Source of the DNA: JAISGQ01 sp045604945 | Lineage (GTDB): Bacteria; Bacillota; Clostridia; Oscillospirales; Acutalibacteraceae | NCBI GenBank assembly: GCA_045604945.1 | Contig: JAZUPA010000206.1 | Span: 1-10,731 of the forward strand | Direction: 5' to 3' | DNA: 10,731 bases | Part shown: positions 6,261 to 10,731 of the stretch, piece by piece | Position numbering within the stretch: the stretch's first letter is position 1 | How the letters are laid out: each line of letters starts with the position of its first letter | Position numbers and translations under genes: made by a program | The notes under the pieces: generated by a model | What the model saw: only the letters and a program-made list of their open reading frames with translations | What the model was told of the DNA's origin: nothing | Database searches by the model: none

Positions 6261-8346
6261 CGCTCTTGTCCTCCACAGCTCTTGAATAGCCGCAGCCTTC
6301 CTTTGTGCATACGAGCTTCTGAACCTTGCCGTTCTTTACATAAAGAATGTCTCCGCACTTAGGACACTTCTGACGTGTAGGTTCATTCCATGTCATGAAA
6401 TCGCAGTTAGGATAACCGGAGCAGCCATAGAATACCTTGCCGCGCTTGGTTTTCTTCACAACTACCTTACTGCCGCACTTGGGACAGTCTGCGTCGATTT
6501 CATTGACAATCGATTTAATATTCTTGCATTCGGGATAACCGGGGCATGCAATGAATTTGCCGTAGCGACCTGTCTTGATAACCATTCTGCGTCCGCACTT
6601 TTCGCAGATGAGATCGGTTTCTTCATCGGGCGGCTTGAGGGTAACGCCCTCCATTGCCTTCTTGGCATCCGAAAGGGTCTTTTCAAATTCATCGTAGAAG
6701 GTTCTCAGAGTCTCTATCCAGTCAACCTTGCCATCCTTGACCTGGTCAAGATTCTTGAGCATCTGAGCGGTAAAGCGTATGCTTACTATCTTTGCAAAAC
6801 GCTCCTTCATAAGCTTGTTTGTTGTCTCACCAAGCTCGGTGGGCTTTAATGTCTTACCCTCTCTTATGACATATTCTCTGCTGACTATTGTTGCAATGAT
6901 GGTTGCATAGGTTGAGGGGCGTCCGATTCCGTTCTCTTCAAGTGCTTTGTTGAGGCTGGATTCGGTATAACGTGCGGGAGGCTGAGTAAAGTGCTGATTG
7001 GGAGTTACTTCCTTTACTCTCAGCTTCGTTCCTTCTGTAAGAACAGGCAGCTTTCCTCCGTCCTTCTCGTCTTCATCCTTGGATTCCTCATAAAGGACTG
7101 TATAGCCGTCAAACTTCACAGTGTATCCGCTCGCCTTGAAAATGTAGTTTCCGTTTTCAATATCCACATTTGTGGTATCATGGATGCACTGTGCCATGAA
7201 GCTTGCGGTAAAACGATCCCAGATAAGCTTATAAAGCTTGTACTGGTCGTTTGTAAGGCTTCCCTTTGCCTGTTCAGGTGTGAGGGTGGGCATTGTGGGA
7301 CGGATAGCTTCGTGACCGTCCTGTACGTCGCCCTTATTCTTGAACTTGTAGGGCTTATCCGCTACATACTTCTTTCCCCACTTTTCTTCAATGAAAGCTT
7401 CAGCTTCAACCTTTGCTTCATTTGAAACTCTGAGAGAGTCGGTACGCATATAGGTTATAAGACCGACTGCGCCCATTCCTTCAATTTCAATACCTTCGTA
7501 AAGCTCCTGTGCTATCTTCATGGTCTTCTGACCCTGGAAATTGAGCTTTCTTGATGCCTCCTGCTGGAGAGTGGAGGTTATGAAGGGAGGTGCGGGATTC
7601 TTTCTGCGAACACCCTTCTTTATATTCGATACGCTGTAGGTACCGCTCTCGAGCTCTGCAAGGATTTTCCTTGCCTCTTCCTCAGTCTTTATCTCAAGCT
7701 TTTCATCCTTTGTTCCGAAAAAGCTTGCAGGAAACGCCTTCTTTTCTCCCTGGGGAACGAACTTTGCATCAATTGTCCAGTATTCCTCAGGTACAAAAGC
7801 GCGTATTTCATCTTCTCTGTCGCATATCATTCTGACCGCAACAGACTGTACACGTCCTGCAGAAAGACCGCGTCTTATCTTGGATGAGATAAACGGGCTG
7901 AGACGGTATCCGACGATTCTGTCAAGAATTCTGCGGCACTGCTGTGCATTGACCAGATCCATATCGATGGAACGGGGGTTCTTCATTCCCTCAACGATAC
8001 CTGTCTCGGTTATCTCATTGAAAATTACACGGTTTTTGTCGCTGATGTCAAGCTCAAGAAGAAATGCCAGATGCCAGGAAATTGCTTCTCCCTCGCGGTC
8101 AGGATCGGTTGCGAGATAGACACGATCGCTCTTCTTTGCTGCTGTTCTGAGCTTTTCTACGAGCTCTTCCTTGCCCTTGATTATTGCATATTTAGGCTCG
8201 AAATTCTTCTTGACATCGACGCTCAGTCTATTCTTGGGCAGGTCTCTTACATGACCTACCGATGCCACGACTTCATATCCGTCGCCAAGGTATTTTTTGA
8301 TTGTTTTCACCTTACCCGGTGACTCAACAATAACCAGATTTGACAT
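6253..8346 (-). CDS. topA: DNA topoisomerase I (type IA)
   Basis: TopA relaxes negative supercoils by transient single-strand cleavage. The 697-residue product begins MSNLVIVESPGK. The TOPRIM domain covers about 2-115 (Glu8; DPDREGE at 81-87 binds magnesium). The catalytic Tyr299 lies in GLITYMRTDS, and SAGRVQSVAVRMI (162-174) is conserved. Three C-terminal four-cysteine zinc ribbons lie at about 581-608, 621-649 and 661-685, for single-strand DNA binding. The frame is open 46 codons further up, into the end of dprA, but only the Met at 8346 gives the family N-terminus, so that start is used. Its ribosome binding site (GGAAA, 8352-8356) is weaker than those of its neighbours. It is 94 nt downstream of dprA and overlaps trmFO by 8 nt. 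Confidence 0.97.
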   Translation of the reverse strand: MSNLVIVESPGKVKTIKKYLGDGYEVVASVGHVRDLPKNRLSVDVKKNFEPKYAIIKGKEELVEKLRTAAKKSDRVYLATDPDREGEAISWHLAFLLELDISDKNRVIFNEITETGIVEGMKNPRSIDMDLVNAQQCRRILDRIVGYRLSPFISSKIRRGLSAGRVQSVAVRMICDREDEIRAFVPEEYWTIDAKFVPQGEKKAFPASFFGTKDEKLEIKTEEEARKILAELESGTYSVSNIKKGVRRKNPAPPFITSTLQQEASRKLNFQGQKTMKIAQELYEGIEIEGMGAVGLITYMRTDSLRVSNEAKVEAEAFIEEKWGKKYVADKPYKFKNKGDVQDGHEAIRPTMPTLTPEQAKGSLTNDQYKLYKLIWDRFTASFMAQCIHDTTNVDIENGNYIFKASGYTVKFDGYTVLYEESKDEDEKDGGKLPVLTEGTKLRVKEVTPNQHFTQPPARYTESSLNKALEENGIGRPSTYATIIATIVSREYVIREGKTLKPTELGETTNKLMKERFAKIVSIRFTAQMLKNLDQVKDGKVDWIETLRTFYDEFEKTLSDAKKAMEGVTLKPPDEETDLICEKCGRRMVIKTGRYGKFIACPGYPECKNIKSIVNEIDADCPKCGSKVVVKKTKRGKVFYGCSGYPNCDFMTWNEPTRQKCPKCGDILYVKNGKVQKLVCTKEGCGYSRAVEDKSGE

Positions 8347-8440
8347 AATTATTTCCGTTGCCTTTCCGGCTACAAATAAAACGCTGGACTGCTCACTCCT
8401 TGCTGTAGCCTTGCAAGAGGTGATTTCAATATGCTGATAT
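8347..8440 (-). other. dprA-topA intergenic leader with competing inverted repeats
   Basis: This is the only sizeable gap inside the minus-strand cluster. It holds a 7-base inverted repeat (8368-8374 with 8404-8410, GGCTACA/TGTAGCC) with a 29-nt loop. A 5-base repeat (CTTGC 8399-8403 with GCAAG 8413-8417) shares bases with its region, so the two cannot form together. No T tract follows, so it does not look like a terminator. I see no convincing promoter. A regulatory role for topA is possible but unproven. Confidence 0.25.
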
Positions 8441-9679
8441 CTATTGTTTTCTGATGAAATATCTGCGCTGTGAATCCGACGCAATGATGTTATTTATCTC
8501 AAGCTCGGTTATGGCTATCAGGAGCTGCTGCGCAGACAATGACAATCTGTCGCAAAGCTCCTGAAGGGATAATGAGCGCTCTGCAAGCTCCCCGTATACC
8601 CTTCTGGCAGTTTTCGAAGCATCAGGATTCAAAGCAACCTGAATGCCTTTTATTGCATTTATACTGTCTATCGCTCTTTTGGTATCCCTGTCTCTGAGAT
8701 ACACGCCTTCATCGGGCATCTGAATGTCTATATACTCAGGAGCAGTTTTCACAATCTGCGAAATCGGCGTCTGGCTCTTTCTCATAACCAGCCTGTGGGG
8801 ATATCTGGAACTGTATTCCTCAAGAACATCAAAAGCACAGGAAACAGATTTTGCACCGTCCCTTATCATCATATTCGCCGCTTCCGACAGCTCACTCATT
8901 ACCGAGCCGGGAATCGCGAACATATCTCTTCCCATGTCAAGGGCATGCCGCGCGGTTATAAGCGAACCGCTCTTTGCAGGAGCCTCTCCCACAATCACGC
9001 CCAGTGACATTGCAGAAAGCAGTCTGTTGCGGATGGGAAAGGTGATTTTCGACGGGGTATAATCCGGAGGAAATTCCGAAATAAGCGCGCCGCCGTTATC
9101 AAGTATCCTTTTTCTCGTTTCCTCACAGCCCGGATTATAGTCAGCCTCAAGACCGCAGCCGAGGAGCGACAGCGTAACTCCGCCAACCCTCAGTGCTCCC
9201 TGATGGGCAGCATCATCAATGCCTCTCGCCCCTCCGCTCATCACGATTGCACCGCACTGCGTCAGGCTCTGCGACAGTGCCGCAGCTATCATCCTTCCGT
9301 CAGGAGTTGCTTTACGCGTACCGACAAGGGTAAGCACCACATTATCATCAATGTCAGGCATCTCGCCTTTGTAATAAAGCACTACAGGGAAATCACAGAT
9401 ATCATACAGCCTTTGGGGATACAGCTCATCCTCAGGCGTGATTATCCTGATTCCGCACTCCCTGCACCGCTCATATATCTTCTCTGCCTCATCCATAGTC
9501 GCACTGTCAGCAGCTTTATCCCTCTGCGCGCGGCTCAAAAAGAGACATTCTTTTCTCTGGTTGGCAGATGCTTTATAGAGCTTTTCGGGGTCTTTGAAAA
9601 ACTCCAGTACCTGCTCGGTATTTCTGTTGGCGAAGCCAAGGATTTTCTGAAGCCATATCCAGTATATGCTATCGCCCAC
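8441..9679 (-). CDS. dprA: DNA processing protein DprA/Smf
   Basis: DprA binds incoming single-stranded DNA and loads RecA during natural transformation. It is also kept in many species not known to be competent. The 412-residue product has an N-terminal SAM-like helical region (about 1-75) and the Rossmann-type DprA core (about 80-290). The core carries LTLVGTRKATPDG, SGGARGIDDAAHQGAL (148-163), LLGCGLEADYNP, FPIRNRLLSAMS, KSGSLITARHA and FAIPGSV. A spacer of about 50 residues follows, then a C-terminal winged-helix domain (about 335-412). The frame is open to a GTG at 9688, but that GTG overlaps the AAGGGG ribosome binding site (9688-9693). The in-frame GTG at 9679, 8 nt after it, is the better start. 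The binding site overlaps the stop of the upstream methyltransferase gene, a sign of coupling. dprA-topA is a conserved neighbour pair. Confidence 0.94.
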   Translation of the reverse strand: MGDSIYWIWLQKILGFANRNTEQVLEFFKDPEKLYKASANQRKECLFLSRAQRDKAADSATMDEAEKIYERCRECGIRIITPEDELYPQRLYDICDFPVVLYYKGEMPDIDDNVVLTLVGTRKATPDGRMIAAALSQSLTQCGAIVMSGGARGIDDAAHQGALRVGGVTLSLLGCGLEADYNPGCEETRKRILDNGGALISEFPPDYTPSKITFPIRNRLLSAMSLGVIVGEAPAKSGSLITARHALDMGRDMFAIPGSVMSELSEAANMMIRDGAKSVSCAFDVLEEYSSRYPHRLVMRKSQTPISQIVKTAPEYIDIQMPDEGVYLRDRDTKRAIDSINAIKGIQVALNPDASKTARRVYGELAERSLSLQELCDRLSLSAQQLLIAITELEINNIIASDSQRRYFIRKQ

Positions 9680-9687
9680 ACAAAACA

Positions 9688-9693
9688 CCCCTT
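9688..9693 (-). promoter_or_regulatory. Ribosome binding site deciding the dprA start
   Basis: Minus-strand AAGGGG directly abuts one GTG (9688) and lies 8 nt before a second in-frame GTG (9679). Normal spacing favours the second. The two A bases belong to the TAA stop of the upstream gene. Confidence 0.65.
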
Positions 9694-10492
9694 AAACGTA
9701 ATTTCGTGTCATTTCCCACATCATAATCGATGCGGCAGTTGCAGCATTGAGGGATTCCGCTCTGCCGTTCATGGGAATTGTTACGCGCTCTCCGCACGCT
9801 GTAATGGTTTCAGGAGTAAGTCCGTTACCCTCATTGCCCACACACATTATAACACCTTTGAAAAATCTTACGCAAGTAATTTTGCTCGCATCTGCATCGG
9901 GAACCGATGCAAGCGGTCTCATACCTGCGGATCGAATTCTTTTGATAAAGGCGGGAACATCATCAACTACCGCCGAAGGAAAGCGAAAAACCGCTCCCAT
10001 GCTGGCTCTCATGACCTTGGGATTATAAAGGTCGCAGCAATCCGCAGAAAGGATGGCACCGTTGAGTCCTATTGCCTCTGCAGTTCTGAAAATTGCGCCT
10101 ATATTTGATGGATCCTGTATATTCTCAAGCAGTACAAACTGCCCGTCAATTTTCAAGTTTTCGGTATCAAGGGTATTCTGCTTCATCTTGCCTGTGCAGA
10201 ATACGCCCTGAGGAGATAAGGTATCAGAAATCTTTTCTGCGATCTCCTCTGTTATCAGATATGCCTTTTTAGCCTGTTTTTCAAGCTTGTCTATTGCATC
10301 CTTATACTTCGAATAAGCTTCTTCAGTATAAAGCAGTTCTTCTATTTCAATCCCGTTTTCGGGAACCTCTCCGCACAAGCGTACCCCTTCTGCAACGAAC
10401 ATGCCTTTTTCGCGGCGTTCCTTTGCACTGTTCATCAGCTTGGTTATTTCCTTAACCGTCTGGTTGTCCTTGCTGGTGATTTCAACTGCCAT
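9692..10492 (-). CDS. TrmH/SpoU-family RNA 2'-O-ribose methyltransferase
   Basis: The enzyme belongs to the SPOUT superfamily and transfers methyl from S-adenosylmethionine to a ribose 2'-OH of rRNA or tRNA. The 266-residue product has an N-terminal substrate-binding domain (about 1-100). The knotted catalytic domain follows with all three SpoU motifs. Motif 1 is DPSNIGAIFRTAEAIG (127-142, Arg136). Motif 2 is CVGNEGNGL (217-225). Motif 3 is IPMNGRAESLNAATAASI (239-256). Length fits the RlmB/YsgA-like group, but the target nucleotide cannot be told from the sequence, so no gene symbol is given. The start is set by GGAGG, 6 nt before the ATG at 10492. It is the first gene of the minus-strand cluster. 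It lies just downstream of rplT, so it sits among translation genes. Its stop overlaps the dprA ribosome binding site. Confidence 0.92.
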   Translation of the reverse strand: MAVEITSKDNQTVKEITKLMNSAKERREKGMFVAEGVRLCGEVPENGIEIEELLYTEEAYSKYKDAIDKLEKQAKKAYLITEEIAEKISDTLSPQGVFCTGKMKQNTLDTENLKIDGQFVLLENIQDPSNIGAIFRTAEAIGLNGAILSADCCDLYNPKVMRASMGAVFRFPSAVVDDVPAFIKRIRSAGMRPLASVPDADASKITCVRFFKGVIMCVGNEGNGLTPETITACGERVTIPMNGRAESLNAATAASIMMWEMTRNYV

Positions 10493-10509
10493 AACGCACC
10501 TCCGTTTTC

Positions 10510-10538
10510 ATCGTAAAAAGTACTCCTTAACTGCTCAA
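10510..10538 (-). promoter_or_regulatory. Candidate promoter for the methyltransferase-dprA-topA-trmFO-plsX cluster
   Basis: On the minus strand TTGAGC (10533-10538) and TACGAT (10510-10515) each match four of six consensus bases and are spaced exactly 17 nt. The -35 falls in the U tract after the rplT hairpin. The leader would be very short, only about 10-15 nt to the ATG. Position and spacing are good, but the boxes are weak. Read-through from rplT is an alternative. Confidence 0.35.
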
Positions 10539-10573
10539 AAAGTGCGTCCGGTAAATGCTGCCGGACGCACTTT
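10534..10573 (-). terminator. Intrinsic terminator of the rplT operon
   Basis: Perfect 13-base arms (10539-10551 and 10561-10573, AAAGTGCGTCCGG and its complement) enclose a 9-nt loop. On the minus strand they are followed by a T run (CACTTTTTGAG). It starts 8 nt after the rplT stop. Confidence 0.92.
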
Positions 10574-10580
10574 CAGATTA

Positions 10581-10731
10581 TTAAAGAGCTGCCTTTGCCT
10601 TCTCTACGAGAGCGGTAAATGCCTCTGCATCGCTGATAGCGATCTCGGAGAGCATCTTTCTGTTGAGCTCAATGCCAGCCTTCTTGAGGCCGTTCATGAA
10701 AGTAGAGTAGTTGATGCCGTTCATTTTGCAT
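10581..10731 (-). CDS. rplT: 50S ribosomal protein L20, C-terminal part (5' end outside window)
   Basis: L20 binds 23S rRNA early in large-subunit assembly. The minus strand codes for 49 residues up to a TAA at 10581-10583. They contain the conserved L20 C-terminal region, with INYSTFMNGLKKAGIELNRK, then a helix ending LVEKAKAAL. About 70 residues of the usual ~118 lie outside the window. Codon use (CTC, AAG, ATC, GCT) is as biased as in rpsB and tsf. In Bacillota it normally ends the infC-rpmI-rplT operon, and the terminator just after it agrees with that. Confidence 0.96.
   Translation of the reverse strand, partial: CKMNGINYSTFMNGLKKAGIELNRKMLSEIAISDAEAFTALVEKAKAAL

Noticed and set aside
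8347..8484. N-terminal extension of topA by 46 codons
   Set aside because: It would overlap the end of dprA, has no TopA similarity, and the conserved N-terminus begins at the Met at 8346.
9203..10108. A 301-codon open frame on the plus strand opposite dprA and the methyltransferase gene
   Set aside because: Both minus-strand genes have clear family motifs across this span. The plus-strand frame bridges two genes, has no domain pattern and is a codon-bias shadow.
10482..10511. Nine-codon leader-like ORF before the methyltransferase gene
   Set aside because: It is out of frame, its spacing to AAGGAG is long (about 11 nt), it overlaps the real start, and it shows no attenuator-like codon run.
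1..10731. Mobile elements, CRISPR arrays, tRNA or rRNA genes, or a defence system
   Set aside because: No transposase or integrase motif, no spaced direct repeats and no cloverleaf-like or rRNA-like sequence were seen. Nearly all of the window is explained by housekeeping genes.

Overview
The window is a housekeeping stretch of a low-to-moderate-GC Gram-positive chromosome. It most likely comes from a Ruminococcus-like member of the Clostridia (Oscillospiraceae). The pointers are strong GGAGG-type ribosome binding sites, the Bacillota-type gene order dprA-topA-trmFO, a folate-dependent TrmFO (typical of Bacillota), and a secreted cell-wall enzyme with a long Thr-rich linker of the kind common in ruminococci. 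The genus assignment is inference. No database search was possible.

Layout. Bases 1-1505 (+): the 3' part of rpsB and complete tsf, closed by a strong intrinsic terminator. Bases 1515-3174 (+): a monocistronic exported L,D-transpeptidase with its own extended -10 promoter. It carries a signal peptide, two SH3b repeats, a Thr-rich linker, a peptidoglycan-binding domain and a YkuD domain. It ends at a perfect hairpin that can also serve the convergent gene. Bases 3192-3862 (-): an AT-rich island with an unrecognised zinc-ribbon membrane protein, its likely promoter and a doubtful 28-codon ORF. Bases 3883-10492 (-): a tight run of five genes, TrmH-family methyltransferase > dprA > topA > trmFO > plsX, ending at a hairpin. 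Bases 10537-10731 (-): the terminator and 3' end of rplT (L20).

Functionally, the ends are translation genes (S2, EF-Ts, L20). The minus-strand cluster combines RNA modification (TrmH-family enzyme, TrmFO), DNA handling (DprA, TopA) and the first step of phospholipid synthesis (PlsX). Short gaps, an 8-nt topA/trmFO overlap and ribosome binding sites inside upstream genes suggest co-transcription and translational coupling. A weaker possible entry point lies in the 94-nt dprA-topA gap.

Four starts were moved or set from the sequence: plsX to 4935 (ATG), trmFO at 6260 (GTG), topA to 8346 (ATG) and dprA to 9679 (GTG). I see no mobile element, CRISPR array, tRNA or rRNA, and no convincing new multi-gene system. 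The least explained part is the AT-rich 3192-3862 segment.
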